Assembly: GCA_023402845.1 (NCBI GenBank)
Contig: JAEYFP010000019.1
Span: forward strand, 1 to 64,000
Length of the DNA: 64,000 nucleotides
Source: Bacillota bacterium
GTDB lineage: Bacteria > Bacillota > Clostridia > Lachnospirales > Lachnospiraceae
Direction: 5' to 3'
A program made the translations under genes and the position numbers. Below the pieces are notes generated by a model that saw only the letters and a program-made list of their open reading frames with translations, did no database searches and was not told where the DNA came from. Shown here in pieces: positions 16,573 to 25,943 of the stretch (within the stretch, counting starts at the first letter, position 1; every line of letters starts with the position of its first letter).

Positions 16573-18462
16573 TTACTCAAGCTCGAAAGCACCTGTATAA
16601 AGCTGATAATACTTTCCCTTTTCGGCAAGGAGCTGTTCGTGACTGCCGCGTTCCGCGATGCGGCCCTCCTCAAGCACCATGATCACATCTGAATCTTTGA
16701 CCGTGGAAAGCCTGTGCGCAATGACAAACACGGTACGGTCCTGCATGAGAACATCCATGCCGCGCTGCACAATGGCTTCCGTACGTGTATCAATCGAGGA
16801 AGTTGCCTCATCCAGAATCATGGCGGGCGGATTGGCTACTGCCGCTCTTGCAATCGCGAGAAGCTGCCTTTGTCCCTGTGACAGGTTGGCCCCGTTGCCG
16901 GTCAGAGGCGTATTGTAGCCCTGCGGCAGACGGGTGATAAAGTCGTTGGCACCGGCCAGCACAGCCGCGCCCCTACACTCCTCATCCGAGGCCACCAGGT
17001 TGCCGTAACGGATGTTTTCCATTACGGTTCCCGTAAATAAATTTGTATCCTGCAGCACAATGCCGAGTGATCTTCTCAAATCCGCCTTCCTGATCCGGTT
17101 AATATTAATCCCGTCATAATAAATTTTTCCGTCTGCGATATCATAAAAACGATTGATCAAGTTTGTAATCGTGGTTTTACCGGCTCCGGTCGCCCCTACA
17201 AAAGCGACTTTCTGTCCGGGTTTTGCAAATACGGTAATGTTGTGCAGAACAATTTTGTCGTCCGTATAGCCGAAATCCACATCCTGCAGCCGCACATCTC
17301 CTGCAAGCTCCGTATAAGAAACCGTACCATCTTCATGCGGGCGCTTCCATGCCCACATATCCGTGCGCTCTGCACATTCCGTAAGCACACCGTTCGCTTC
17401 CCGGACATTGACAAGCGTCACGTTACCGTCGTCCGACTCCGGTTTTTCATCAATCAGCTCAAAAATTCTCGTTGCCCCGGCCAGCCCCATCACAACCGCA
17501 TTGACCTGATTTGACACCTGATTGATATTTCCCGCAAATTGTTTTGTCATATTCAAAAATGGAACGACAATGCTGATGCTGAATGCCAACCCTGAAACAC
17601 TTACATTCGACGTATTTGACATCAGAAAAAAACCGCCGCACAGCGCCACAATGACATAAAGAATATTTCCGATATTATTTAAAATCGGGCCGAGTGTATT
17701 CGCATACTTATTGGCCCGTTCCGCATCCGCAAACAGCGAATCATTGATTGCATCAAAGGCTTCCTTGCTTTCCTCTTCATGGCAGAACACCTTGATGACC
17801 TTCTGTCCCGTCATCATTTCCTCCGCAAAACCCTCCACCTTGCCGAGTGTGGCCTGTTGGCGGATAAAATATTTTGCAGAACCGCCCCCCACCTTCTTTG
17901 TAATCTGGTACATCACGAGCACGCCCACCAAAACGACAAGCGTCATCCAAACGCTGTAATACACCATAATACAGAACAGTGTCATAACAACAACACCTGA
18001 AATCATCAGCTGCGGAACACTCTGCGAAATCATCTGCCGGAGTGCATCGATATCATTTGTATAGTAACTCATAATATCCCCGTGGTTGTTCGCATCAAAA
18101 TATCTGACCGGAAGATTCTGCATCCCGCGGAACATTCGCACGCGCAGCTTTTTCAGGGAACCCTGCGTGATGACCGCCAACAGCCGGTTATAAGTAAGTG
18201 AAGCCGCAAGGGAAAGGATGTAGCAAACGGCCAACAGACCGACAAATCCGGCAATCTGCCCAGATACCGCTGTCCAGTCACCGCTCTGCCACGTGCTCTC
18301 TATCAGAGAAATGATATTCTGCATAAAAATAGATGGAATCGAGGAAATAACCGCATTAAAAATAATACATACCATAACGAACGGCAGCATAAGGGGATAA
18401 AATTCCAAAATCAGCTTAAACAGACGCTTTACAATTCCTTTTTTTACAATTCCCTTACTCAT
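16573..18462 (-). CDS. ABC exporter subunit, catalytic half of a heterodimer (BmrD/YheH-like)
   Basis: 629 residues: six membrane helices (about 20-320) fused to an ATPase domain (about 390-625). Walker A GATGAGKTT, signature LSQGQRQ and Walker B MILDEATSS with the catalytic glutamate are intact. An extra loop (about residues 350-390, with CAERTDMWAWKRPHEDG) interrupts the linker before the ATPase domain. The ATG at 18462 follows AGGTGA; it lies 1 bp after the stop codon of the partner gene. With that partner it should form an asymmetric multidrug- or lipid-type exporter. Confidence 0.9.
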   Translation of the reverse strand: MSKGIVKKGIVKRLFKLILEFYPLMLPFVMVCIIFNAVISSIPSIFMQNIISLIESTWQSGDWTAVSGQIAGFVGLLAVCYILSLAASLTYNRLLAVITQGSLKKLRVRMFRGMQNLPVRYFDANNHGDIMSYYTNDIDALRQMISQSVPQLMISGVVVMTLFCIMVYYSVWMTLVVLVGVLVMYQITKKVGGGSAKYFIRQQATLGKVEGFAEEMMTGQKVIKVFCHEEESKEAFDAINDSLFADAERANKYANTLGPILNNIGNILYVIVALCGGFFLMSNTSNVSVSGLAFSISIVVPFLNMTKQFAGNINQVSNQVNAVVMGLAGATRIFELIDEKPESDDGNVTLVNVREANGVLTECAERTDMWAWKRPHEDGTVSYTELAGDVRLQDVDFGYTDDKIVLHNITVFAKPGQKVAFVGATGAGKTTITNLINRFYDIADGKIYYDGININRIRKADLRRSLGIVLQDTNLFTGTVMENIRYGNLVASDEECRGAAVLAGANDFITRLPQGYNTPLTGNGANLSQGQRQLLAIARAAVANPPAMILDEATSSIDTRTEAIVQRGMDVLMQDRTVFVIAHRLSTVKDSDVIMVLEEGRIAERGSHEQLLAEKGKYYQLYTGAFELE

Positions 18463-18463
18463 T

Positions 18464-20197
18464 TTATTCACCTGCCTTATTCTGGGATTGATATACATCC
18501 CGGTACACCTCATTGCCTGCAAGCAGCTCTTGATGTGTACCGACCGCAAGGATTGTGCCGCCCTCCATGATGAGAATACGGTCCGCATCCTCAACCGATG
18601 CCGTCCGCTGCGCAATGATGATCTTTGTCGTTTGGGGGATAAATTCCTTCATCGCCTTACGAATTAATGCATCCGTTTTTGTATCGACCGCACTGGTGGA
18701 ATCATCCAGAATTAGAATTTTCGGTCGTTTCAGCAGCGCTCTTGCAATACATAGCCGCTGCTTCTGTCCGCCGGAAACATTCGTGCCGCCCTGTTCGATA
18801 TAGGTATCATAGCCCTGCGGAAAATGAGAAATAAATTCATCTGCCTGCGCCAATTTGCACGCTTCTGTGATTTCCTCATCGCTGGCCTCCTGACTGCCCC
18901 AACGGAGATTTTCCTTAATTGTGCCGGAAAACAGCACATTTTTCTGCAATACGACCGCCACCTGATTTCTCAGCGACTTCAGATCATAATCCCGCACATC
19001 TGCACCGCCGACTTTAACAACCCCCTCCGTTGCGTCGTAAAGCCTGGAAACCAGCTGAATCAGCGATGATTTAGAAGAACCTGTTCCGCCCAGAATGCCG
19101 ATCGTCTCGCCCGAACAAATATGCAAATTAATCCCCTCAAGCGCCATGCGTGATGCTGTTCTGGAATATTTAAAGCTGACATTTTCAAAATCCACGGAGC
19201 CGTCCTTTACCTGCGTAAGGCCATCCTTCGGGCTTTGCATCGTACTTTCCTCTTCCAATACTTCCACGATACGGTGCGACGATTCTCCGGCAATCGTGAT
19301 CATTACAAATACCATAGACAACATCATCAGGCTGCTCAAAATTTGAAAGCTATAGGTAAGCAGAGCGGAAAGCTGTCCGACATCCAGATCCAGCCCTCTC
19401 GACGTAATAATTGTGTAAGAGCCGTACGAGAGCACAAAAATCATGACGATATAAAGACAGAACTGCATCAGCGGATTATTGAATGCCAATATTTTTTCTG
19501 CACGAGTGAAGTCCGCACAGACATCCTCTGCCGCACGTTCAAATTTTTCCTTTTCATAGTCCTCTCTCACGTAAGACTTCACAACACGCATTCCGGCCAC
19601 ATTTTCCTGAATAGAGCTGTTCAGTGTGTCGTATTTGCGAAACACCTTTTTAAACAGCGGCATCACCTTTCGGATAACCAGAAATAATCCGACACCCAAA
19701 ACCGGGATCACAAACACAAAAATAAAGGCCATTCGTCCACCCATGATAAACGCCATTGTAAAGGCAAAAATCAGCATCAGCGGACAGCGAATCGCCGTTC
19801 GGATAATCATCATATAAGCGTTCTGCACATTGGACACGTCCGTCGTCATTCTGGTTACAAGCGAAGAGGCTGAAAATTTATCAATATTTTCAAAAGAATA
19901 TGTCTGAATCCGATAAAACAGATCCTTGCGCAAATTGCGGGCAAATCCGCTTGAAGCAGTGGCACATTGTGTACCCGCGATCGTTCCGAATAAGAGTGAG
20001 AGCCCTGCCATAAGCACCAACAGCAGACCGTATTTAACCAAAATCCCGTATTCGCTGCCCGCTTTAATCTGATTAACGAGCATCGCGATGATGAACGGGA
20101 TGATGCATTCCATAATTACTTCAAATGATACGAGTATCGGTGCCATTAAAGAAGGCCTTTTAAATTCCCTTATACTTCTCGCAAGTATTTTATACAT
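18464..20197 (-). CDS. ABC exporter subunit, degenerate-site half of a heterodimer (BmrC/YheI-like)
   Basis: 577 residues with six membrane helices and an ATPase domain (Walker A LGGTGSSKSS, signature VSGGQKQ). Walker B reads ILILDDSTSAVD: aspartate replaces the catalytic glutamate, as in the non-catalytic halves of heterodimeric exporters such as BmrC. The next gene carries the intact glutamate, so the pair is complementary. The ATG at 20197 has AGGA upstream; the reading frame is open further upstream through the leader. Expression appears controlled by the attenuator-like leader described separately. Confidence 0.9.
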   Translation of the reverse strand: MYKILARSIREFKRPSLMAPILVSFEVIMECIIPFIIAMLVNQIKAGSEYGILVKYGLLLVLMAGLSLLFGTIAGTQCATASSGFARNLRKDLFYRIQTYSFENIDKFSASSLVTRMTTDVSNVQNAYMMIIRTAIRCPLMLIFAFTMAFIMGGRMAFIFVFVIPVLGVGLFLVIRKVMPLFKKVFRKYDTLNSSIQENVAGMRVVKSYVREDYEKEKFERAAEDVCADFTRAEKILAFNNPLMQFCLYIVMIFVLSYGSYTIITSRGLDLDVGQLSALLTYSFQILSSLMMLSMVFVMITIAGESSHRIVEVLEEESTMQSPKDGLTQVKDGSVDFENVSFKYSRTASRMALEGINLHICSGETIGILGGTGSSKSSLIQLVSRLYDATEGVVKVGGADVRDYDLKSLRNQVAVVLQKNVLFSGTIKENLRWGSQEASDEEITEACKLAQADEFISHFPQGYDTYIEQGGTNVSGGQKQRLCIARALLKRPKILILDDSTSAVDTKTDALIRKAMKEFIPQTTKIIIAQRTASVEDADRILIMEGGTILAVGTHQELLAGNEVYRDVYQSQNKAGE

Positions 20198-20220
20198 AAC
20201 TGTTTCCTCTCCTATCATAC

Positions 20221-20257
20221 AAAAAAAGAACAGCTGACCCATGCGGGTAAGCCACTC
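20221..20257 (-). terminator. Attenuator-like hairpin in the leader of the ABC exporter operon
   Basis: Between promoter and first gene the minus-strand transcript can fold GGCTTACCC against GGGTCAGCT (stem with one mismatch, loop GCAU) followed directly by U7 after UUC. That is an intrinsic terminator placed before the coding sequence, which implies conditional read-through. Confidence 0.5.
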
Positions 20258-20267
20258 AACTTTATTT

Positions 20268-20296
20268 ATTGTATCGAAATATTTTTCATTTGTCAA
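20268..20296 (-). promoter_or_regulatory. Promoter of the heterodimeric ABC exporter operon
   Basis: Minus strand: -35 TTGACA (20291-20296), 17-bp spacer, -10 TACAAT (20268-20273), just after the subtilase stop codon. Confidence 0.8.
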
Positions 20297-20320
20297 CGGC
20301 AGAATGCACTTTGTCAGCCT

Positions 20321-22054
20321 TCAGTCGGGTATACTGTCCGCCAGGCAAAGCGCACCCCAGCCTGTCAGGGGATTCGGTGTTTCGGTGATGCCGGGAAGCT
20401 GTCTGGCTCCCTTGATCAGATATGCTTTTATTTTTTCACCGTACAAATACGGATCATTTCCTCTGACAATTCCCCATTCCATCATGAGCGCGGCCGAACC
20501 CGTCACAAACGGTGTCGCAAAAGAAGTTCCGGTAAAGCTCGCATACGAGTTGGTTGCCGTTGTCGTTACAATACCGACACCGGGCGCAGCGAGCGTCGGC
20601 TTATATCCGCCTGTATGCTGAAGAAGACCTCCCTGAAACCCTCTTCCGGAAAATGCAGCATAGGAAGAATAAAGGCTGTCGTAAGCCGCCACGGTAATCA
20701 CGCCGTAGGCAACGGACGGAATCGTCAGTGTCTGATTCGGTGTCGAAAGCAGAAAGCGGGTTTCCGGGCTTAACACAGCTTCACTCGGCAAATAAAAATT
20801 ATAGCGGCCGTCCACAATGTGGCGGGGCGTCAGCTCAAACCTCCAGATGCCGCTGTTAATAAAACCCTGTTCCGCTTCCGGAGGAAGACCCAGAGAGGTG
20901 TGCGGCAGCATTTCAATATAAATTTCCTGTAATATGGAATAAGGAGTCGGCTCCCCCAGATAGACGAGCAGTTCCGTCTGCTCTACCAGATAACGCCATG
21001 TCCCCTGCCTATCGCTCGGAATTACCACACGGCTCCCGTTCGGACTGACAAGCTCTACGGTAAAGGTGTCATAATATCTTTTCCAAAGCTGAATGCTGAT
21101 TGTATCCTCCACAGAATCAATCGCAAGTTCTCTGACCTGAACCTGATCCGTTAAGGTACCTCCGGCATGCCCGCCTGCTGCTCCTTCATTTCCGCTTCCG
21201 ACACAGATGACGTTTTTCCAGATACCGGAAGCATTGTTAAGAAATGTTTCCACAAGGGAATCCCCCTGATGAGAGCCGTAGGTATTTCCGAAGCTTATAT
21301 TGATTGCGATTGGAATACTCACTTCAACCGCTCTTCTGATACAGAAATCAATGCCTCGCATAAGCTGAGTCGTATGCGGAAACGCATCCATGGAAGGATT
21401 TCCAAGCTTAACGACAATCAGCTTGCTCCGGTAGGCGACGCCCCGGTATCTGCCCTCCGAATTATTGCCGTTTCCTGCTGCGATCCCCGCCACAGCCGTT
21501 CCGTGTCCCGTAATATCGACACTGATCGTTTCATCCGACAAGAGTGCTTCATTGATCTGTGCCTCAGAATAGACACCGTTTTCCTGTGACTGGTCCCAAA
21601 GCCACATAATTCTTGTTGTCCCGTCTTCATTGCGAAAATCCATATTTTTATAGGATATTCCCGAATCGACAATTCCGACAAGCACACCGATGCCCGATAG
21701 AAACGGTGCGGCAACTTGGACCTCTGTAATACAAGAAGCCGCCTTTCCCTGATTGATGGAGAAAAACAGCCTCTTTGGTTTTTCAATATATTCAATTTGC
21801 TCCAATGCCGCAAAATCATTGATCAGCCGTTCTTCGATCGTCACGATCGCATAACCGCCAAACAACTCCTCAAACAGGAGCTGTCCGCCCATACGCTCCA
21901 CAATCTGTGCGGCATCTCCATGGTAGCGGACAATCAACTCCCATGTTCTGTCAATCGGATTAAAACCCACATCAAGGACCTCTGACTTCCGACGTTCTTC
22001 CTCCGTGGCATCCAACGCCAGATTCAGTTGGTTTTCTATTTTTTGGTCATCCAT
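20321..22054 (-). CDS. Subtilisin-like serine protease (S8), Csp-like
   Basis: 577 residues with no signal peptide. Residues about 1-95 look like a propeptide (ELIVRYHGDAAQIVERMGGQLLFEELFGGYAIVTI). The catalytic triad is intact: D in VGIVDSGIS, H in DITGHGTAVAGIAAGNG, S in FTGTSFATPFVTG. A beta-rich insertion (about 290-430) interrupts the catalytic domain, and the propeptide and jellyroll-like insert recall the Csp germination proteases of clostridia. A role in spore germination or in peptide processing is possible but not shown by context. It has AGGAG before the ATG. Confidence 0.88.
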   Translation of the reverse strand: MDDQKIENQLNLALDATEEERRKSEVLDVGFNPIDRTWELIVRYHGDAAQIVERMGGQLLFEELFGGYAIVTIEERLINDFAALEQIEYIEKPKRLFFSINQGKAASCITEVQVAAPFLSGIGVLVGIVDSGISYKNMDFRNEDGTTRIMWLWDQSQENGVYSEAQINEALLSDETISVDITGHGTAVAGIAAGNGNNSEGRYRGVAYRSKLIVVKLGNPSMDAFPHTTQLMRGIDFCIRRAVEVSIPIAINISFGNTYGSHQGDSLVETFLNNASGIWKNVICVGSGNEGAAGGHAGGTLTDQVQVRELAIDSVEDTISIQLWKRYYDTFTVELVSPNGSRVVIPSDRQGTWRYLVEQTELLVYLGEPTPYSILQEIYIEMLPHTSLGLPPEAEQGFINSGIWRFELTPRHIVDGRYNFYLPSEAVLSPETRFLLSTPNQTLTIPSVAYGVITVAAYDSLYSSYAAFSGRGFQGGLLQHTGGYKPTLAAPGVGIVTTTATNSYASFTGTSFATPFVTGSAALMMEWGIVRGNDPYLYGEKIKAYLIKGARQLPGITETPNPLTGWGALCLADSIPD

Positions 22055-22086
22055 ATGGGACTCCTAAAACAGTATTCCTCTATAGT

Positions 22087-22674
22087 TTATGCCATTCTTT
22101 TTCTGATGATACCCTCCAAAACATCGGCGCAGCCCACCACGCCAAAGGTCCCCCTGTTTAAAATAATGTCCTTTCCTGTCTCGTGGCCCCATTTTCCATT
22201 CGTATAACGGTTATAATAAGCACTTCTGGCCGCATCCATCTTTTTCACAAGCTTCCTGGCCGCTTCCTCAGTAATCTGATGCTTTTCCCGGATAATTGCC
22301 ACGCGCTTTTCAAACGGAGCCATAATCAAAACCCTGACCGCATCCGGTTCTTCACGCAGCACATAATCTGACAGTCTGCCGACAATAATACAGGAGCCCT
22401 TCTCCGCAAGCTGTCTGACCAGATTGGACTCCACCCGAACGAGCTGATCATTCAATGCATCCGTACCAAGCGGCATATAATTACTCAAAAGCCGATCCGA
22501 TGCCTTTTCGTCAATGGCAGCGGCCCTGTCAAGCGCAAGCCCGCTTTCCTTTGCTGACATTTCCAAAAGCTGCTTGTCATACATGGGGATTTGAAGCCGA
22601 TCCCCTAAAATTTTCCCTATCTCATGTCCTTCTGCACCAAACTCACGGCAAATTGTTACAACTACTCTTCTCAT
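22087..22674 (-). CDS. Cytidylate kinase-like family protein
   Basis: 195 residues of the AAA_26/cytidylate-kinase-like family (PF13189). It starts RRVVVTICREFGAEGHEIGKIL, a P-loop variant in which GAEGHEIGK occupies the place of GxxxxGK, and continues with IIVGRLSDYVLRE and RVLIMAPFEKRVAII. True Cmk is longer and has a canonical P-loop, so the substrate is unknown. Its start overlaps the end of the C26 gene by 32 bp. Confidence 0.8.
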   Translation of the reverse strand: MRRVVVTICREFGAEGHEIGKILGDRLQIPMYDKQLLEMSAKESGLALDRAAAIDEKASDRLLSNYMPLGTDALNDQLVRVESNLVRQLAEKGSCIIVGRLSDYVLREEPDAVRVLIMAPFEKRVAIIREKHQITEEAARKLVKKMDAARSAYYNRYTNGKWGHETGKDIILNRGTFGVVGCADVLEGIIRKRMA

Positions 22675-23383
22675 TTTTGCAAGCCCTCACAAATTCCTTC
22701 ACAATTTTACTCTGATTTTCATCCTCTTTGTAAATAAATTCGGGATGCCACTGAATTCCCCAAATAAACCGTTTATCCTTCCTGTAAAGTCCTTCAATCA
22801 GCCCGTCCTGTGATACGGCCATCACTGACAGCGTATCCGCCTTTTGATTGACCCCCTGGTGATGATAGCTGTTTACCCAAAGCGTCTCCATCCCAAGAAG
22901 ATGATAAAGCGGCGCATTCTGGGAAAGCGTCACCGCGTGCACCGTCCGGTTATAAGGCGCCTCCATTTGATGGGAAACAAAAGTCCCGCCATGATGCTCT
23001 GCGGGCAGATCCTGATAAAGTGTGCCCCCCTCCAGAGCATTCATGAGCTGAATACCGCGGCAGATTGCAAGCACTGGCTGATCGGCACTGACCGCATGGG
23101 AATAGACCATCGCCTCCAGTGTATCCCTCGCTTCGCACGCCTTGCCGCAAAGCGGCCGCTTCTCTTCCTTGTATAATTCCGGCGACACATCCTGCCCGCC
23201 TGTCAGCAAATAGCCGTCCAGCAGTTCCTTAAGCTGTTCAAACTCCTCCGGTGTCATTTGAAGCGGCAAAATAAGCGGGATCGCTCCCGCCATACGCAGC
23301 GCCTCCATATAACCGGGCAGCATCCAAATGCTGTCCCTTTCCTCATCAAACAGCGGTATGACACCAATGAGCGGTCGTTTCAT
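22643..23383 (-). CDS. Class I glutamine amidotransferase-like hydrolase (peptidase C26, PuuD type)
   Basis: 246 residues. The catalytic cysteine is in LAICRGIQLMN, the histidine and glutamate in GIQWHPEF, and the oxyanion-turn segment in LLTGGQDVSPELY. Relatives hydrolyse gamma-glutamyl compounds such as gamma-glutamyl-GABA. The ATG at 23383 follows AGGAGA. It lies directly after the amino-acid ABC importer genes, which fits the use of an imported gamma-glutamyl or amide compound; the actual substrate is unknown. Confidence 0.85.
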   Translation of the reverse strand: MKRPLIGVIPLFDEERDSIWMLPGYMEALRMAGAIPLILPLQMTPEEFEQLKELLDGYLLTGGQDVSPELYKEEKRPLCGKACEARDTLEAMVYSHAVSADQPVLAICRGIQLMNALEGGTLYQDLPAEHHGGTFVSHQMEAPYNRTVHAVTLSQNAPLYHLLGMETLWVNSYHHQGVNQKADTLSVMAVSQDGLIEGLYRKDKRFIWGIQWHPEFIYKEDENQSKIVKEFVRACKNEKSSCNNLP

Positions 23384-23414
23384 TACTCTTCTCCTGCCTT
23401 TATCCAAATGCAAA

Positions 23415-24149
23415 TTATAAAACTTTATTTAAAAAATTAATGGTACGTTCTTCCTTCGGATTTCCGAAAATTTCTTCCGATGTGCCTTCCTCCACGATAT
23501 AACCGTCATCCATAAAAATGACCCGGTCGGCAACCTCTCTTGCAAAACCCATTTCATGCGTGACAACGATCATTGTCATTCCGTCCTTGGCAAGCTGTTT
23601 CATAACATCCAAAACTTCTCCTACCATTTCCGGATCAAGCGCACTCGTAGGTTCGTCAAACAACATAATATCCGGGTTCATCGCGAGCGACCGCGCAATC
23701 GCACAGCGCTGCTTCTGTCCGCCGGAAAGCTGACTCGGATAGGCGAGCGCCTTATCGCGCAGCCCCACTCTCTCAAGCAGCTCATATGCTCTTTTTTCCG
23801 CTTCTTCCTTTGTCAAAACCTTTAACATCGTCGGTGCCAGAGTAATATTGTCCAGAATATTTAAATTTGTAAATAAATTAAATTGTTGAAACACCATGCC
23901 GATATTTTCCCGAACCTTATTAATGTCCGTTTTTTTATCTGATATATTTACACCATTTATGACGACTTCACCGCCTGTAATGGATTCCAATCGATTTAAA
24001 CAGCGTAAAAAGGTGCTCTTTCCTGAGCCGGAAGGCCCTATTACGCATAATACTTCCTTTTCGGTCACCTCCGCATCGATATGCTTCAGCACCTCCAATT
24101 CTCCAAAACATTTCCGAAGTCCCTTTACGGATATCTTAACGTCTGCCAT
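23415..24149 (-). CDS. Polar amino-acid ABC importer, ATPase (GlnQ/ArtP-like)
   Basis: 244 residues with all ABC ATPase motifs: Walker A GPSGSGKST, Q-loop MVFQQFNLF, signature LSGGQKQR, Walker B IMLFDEPTSALDPE and the switch histidine in VVTHEMGFA. The ATG at 24149 has AAGGAAG upstream and overlaps the permease gene by 14 bp. It powers uptake with the permease and binding protein encoded upstream. Confidence 0.93.
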   Translation of the reverse strand: MADVKISVKGLRKCFGELEVLKHIDAEVTEKEVLCVIGPSGSGKSTFLRCLNRLESITGGEVVINGVNISDKKTDINKVRENIGMVFQQFNLFTNLNILDNITLAPTMLKVLTKEEAEKRAYELLERVGLRDKALAYPSQLSGGQKQRCAIARSLAMNPDIMLFDEPTSALDPEMVGEVLDVMKQLAKDGMTMIVVTHEMGFAREVADRVIFMDDGYIVEEGTSEEIFGNPKEERTINFLNKVL

Positions 24150-24819
24150 AAGAAATCTTCCTTTCCACAACCTTTGCAATTTTTGCAAGAATCGTACACA
24201 GAACCAAATAGTACAGTGCGACCGTCACCCATATCGTCATAACGAGTGTGGAGGAATTTGCGGCAATGATCTTGCCGTTTTGTGTCAGCTCCCTGATACC
24301 GATGATGGAAATCAGGGATGTGTCTTTAAGAGTAATAATAAACTGGTTAATTACGGAGGGAAGCATTGTCAGAAACGCCTGCGGAAGCACAATTTTACGC
24401 ATTGTCTTGGCATACGAAAGCCCGAGGCTGCGTGCAGCCTCCACCTGACCCTTATCGACCGCCTCGATACCGCCTCTGATAATCTCAGCCATATAAGCGC
24501 CGGCATTCAAGCTCAGTGCAACTGTGCCGGCTGTAAACGGGCCGCCGATATTCGCCCATGCAAAGCCGGTAGGGCGGAGAACCCCTGCCAAACCGTAATA
24601 GATGATAAAGGTCTGAACAAGAAGCGGTGTTCCTCTGATAATGTCAATATAAACGGCTGAAACAGCCTGTAACGGCTTGATATTGGACACGGTAAAAAGA
24701 CTGAATACGATTCCCAGAACCGTTGCGATCAAAAGGGAGCAAACCGCCAGCTTGAGTGTCAGAATGAGCGCGTCCGCAAACGACGGAAAGTAATTGATCA
24801 ATGTTTCAAAAAAAGCCAT
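24136..24819 (-). CDS. Polar amino-acid ABC importer, permease (HisM/GlnP family)
   Basis: 227 residues with about five membrane helices. The EAA loop that contacts the ATPase is visible (GQVEAARSLGLSYAKTMRKIVLPQAF), and the sequence SLNAGAYMAEIIRGGIEAVDKGQ is diagnostic of the family. The ATG at 24819 follows GAGGTGG. Confidence 0.93.
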   Translation of the reverse strand: MAFFETLINYFPSFADALILTLKLAVCSLLIATVLGIVFSLFTVSNIKPLQAVSAVYIDIIRGTPLLVQTFIIYYGLAGVLRPTGFAWANIGGPFTAGTVALSLNAGAYMAEIIRGGIEAVDKGQVEAARSLGLSYAKTMRKIVLPQAFLTMLPSVINQFIITLKDTSLISIIGIRELTQNGKIIAANSSTLVMTIWVTVALYYLVLCTILAKIAKVVERKISYGRR

Positions 24820-24856
24820 ACAAACCACCTCAACATCCTTCTGTTTATTAAATTTC

Positions 24857-24900
24857 GGAAATCTTCCGTCTTCTGTTTTCACAAAAGACGGAAGATTTCC
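24857..24900 (-). other. Strong stem-loop between binding-protein and permease genes
   Basis: GGAAATCTTCCGTCTT (24857-24872) and its exact complement (24885-24900) form a perfect 16-bp stem with a 12-nt loop. No U-run follows on the minus transcript, so it is more likely an mRNA-stabilising structure (giving excess binding protein) than a full terminator. Confidence 0.65.
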
Positions 24901-24932
24901 CTGCCTGTTTCTACACTGCTTTCAAAAACGTA

Positions 24933-25802
24933 TTACTTTGCAATATACGTATTTAAAATTTCATCATATTTTCCGCTTTCCTTCATGTTTGCAAGGCCGG
25001 CATTAAACTTTTCGATCAGCTCCGGATGCTCACCCTTCAGTACGGCAAAACCGTAAGAGTTGCTGTGTTCCATTTCCAACGGAAGCTTTAAGCCGACGCC
25101 TCTGGAGATTTCATAACCAAGCACGGGATAATCATCAAAGCATGCCGCAGAGGTTCCCGCAAGCACATCCTGATACATTGTGGAAGAATCCTCAAACTGT
25201 GAAATTGTGAAGCCGTACTGATCCGCAATGGATTCTGCAAATGTACAGCCCTCTGTTCCGATCTTAGCCGCAACCTGAAGGCCAGCCAAATCCTCATAGG
25301 AATCAATATCGGAATCAGCAAGCACTGCCATGCCGACACCCGAATCATAATAAGGATCGGAAAAATCATATTTTTCTTTTCTTTCATCTGTGATTGACAT
25401 TCCGGCGATCATTGCATCCACTTCGCCTGCCTCAAGCGCAGTCATTGCTGCGGAGAAGCCTACAAACTGCATTTCATACGAAAATCCCTGATCCTCTGCG
25501 ATTGCAGCAAGAAGCTCCAAATCAATACCAACCATCTCGCCCTTATCATTTTCAAATTCAAACGGTGCAAATGTTGTATCCGTCGCAATCTTATATACCG
25601 TTTCATCCGCTGCCGGTGTTTCCGCATCCTCTGCGGGAGCCGCATCTGTATTCTCTTCCGCTGCTGCCGTTTCCGTACTCTCCGCAGCAGCTGCTGCATC
25701 TGCACCCTCTGTGGGAGCTTCTGTGCTGCTTCCGCAAGCGGCCAGCGCGAACATCATCACGGCTGCCATCCCTGCCACAGCAAGTTTGTTCAATTTCCTC
25801 AT
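24933..25802 (-). CDS. Amino-acid ABC importer, substrate-binding lipoprotein
   Basis: 289 residues. Signal peptide with lipobox (MMFALAACGSS), then an alanine/glutamate/threonine-rich linker (about 25-70) and a type II binding domain (about 72-289) with IATDTTFAPFEFENDKGEMVGIDLEL, the arginine-bearing SITDERKEKYDFSDPYY segment and KIGTEGCTFAESI. Expected to be anchored outside the membrane and to bind a polar amino acid, perhaps glutamine or an arginine-like ligand. Confidence 0.92.
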   Translation of the reverse strand: MRKLNKLAVAGMAAVMMFALAACGSSTEAPTEGADAAAAAESTETAAAEENTDAAPAEDAETPAADETVYKIATDTTFAPFEFENDKGEMVGIDLELLAAIAEDQGFSYEMQFVGFSAAMTALEAGEVDAMIAGMSITDERKEKYDFSDPYYDSGVGMAVLADSDIDSYEDLAGLQVAAKIGTEGCTFAESIADQYGFTISQFEDSSTMYQDVLAGTSAACFDDYPVLGYEISRGVGLKLPLEMEHSNSYGFAVLKGEHPELIEKFNAGLANMKESGKYDEILNTYIAK

Positions 25803-25862
25803 CTTTTCATCCTCCTGATTTTAAAATTTTCCATGGGAATGATAAATCCTATTCCCATAATG

Positions 25863-25897
25863 AAAAAAGAAGATAATGGTATCCTTATCATCTTCTT
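25863..25897 (-). terminator. Terminator of fruK
   Basis: Minus-strand AAGAAGATGATAAGG pairs with CCATTATCTTCTT around ATA, then U6. It lies between fruK and the ABC importer operon. A possible promoter for the importer (TTGACA 25934-25939, 17 bp, TAAAAA 25911-25916) lies before it, so it could also act as an attenuator. Confidence 0.7.
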
Positions 25898-25943
25898 TGA
25901 TTCTCTTCTATTTTTACCACAAATACAGGGGACTGTCAAATAA

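Noticed and set aside
23896..24660. Plus-strand open frame of 254 codons
   Set aside because: Antisense to the ABC ATPase and permease genes, with unusual amino-acid composition; a shadow frame.
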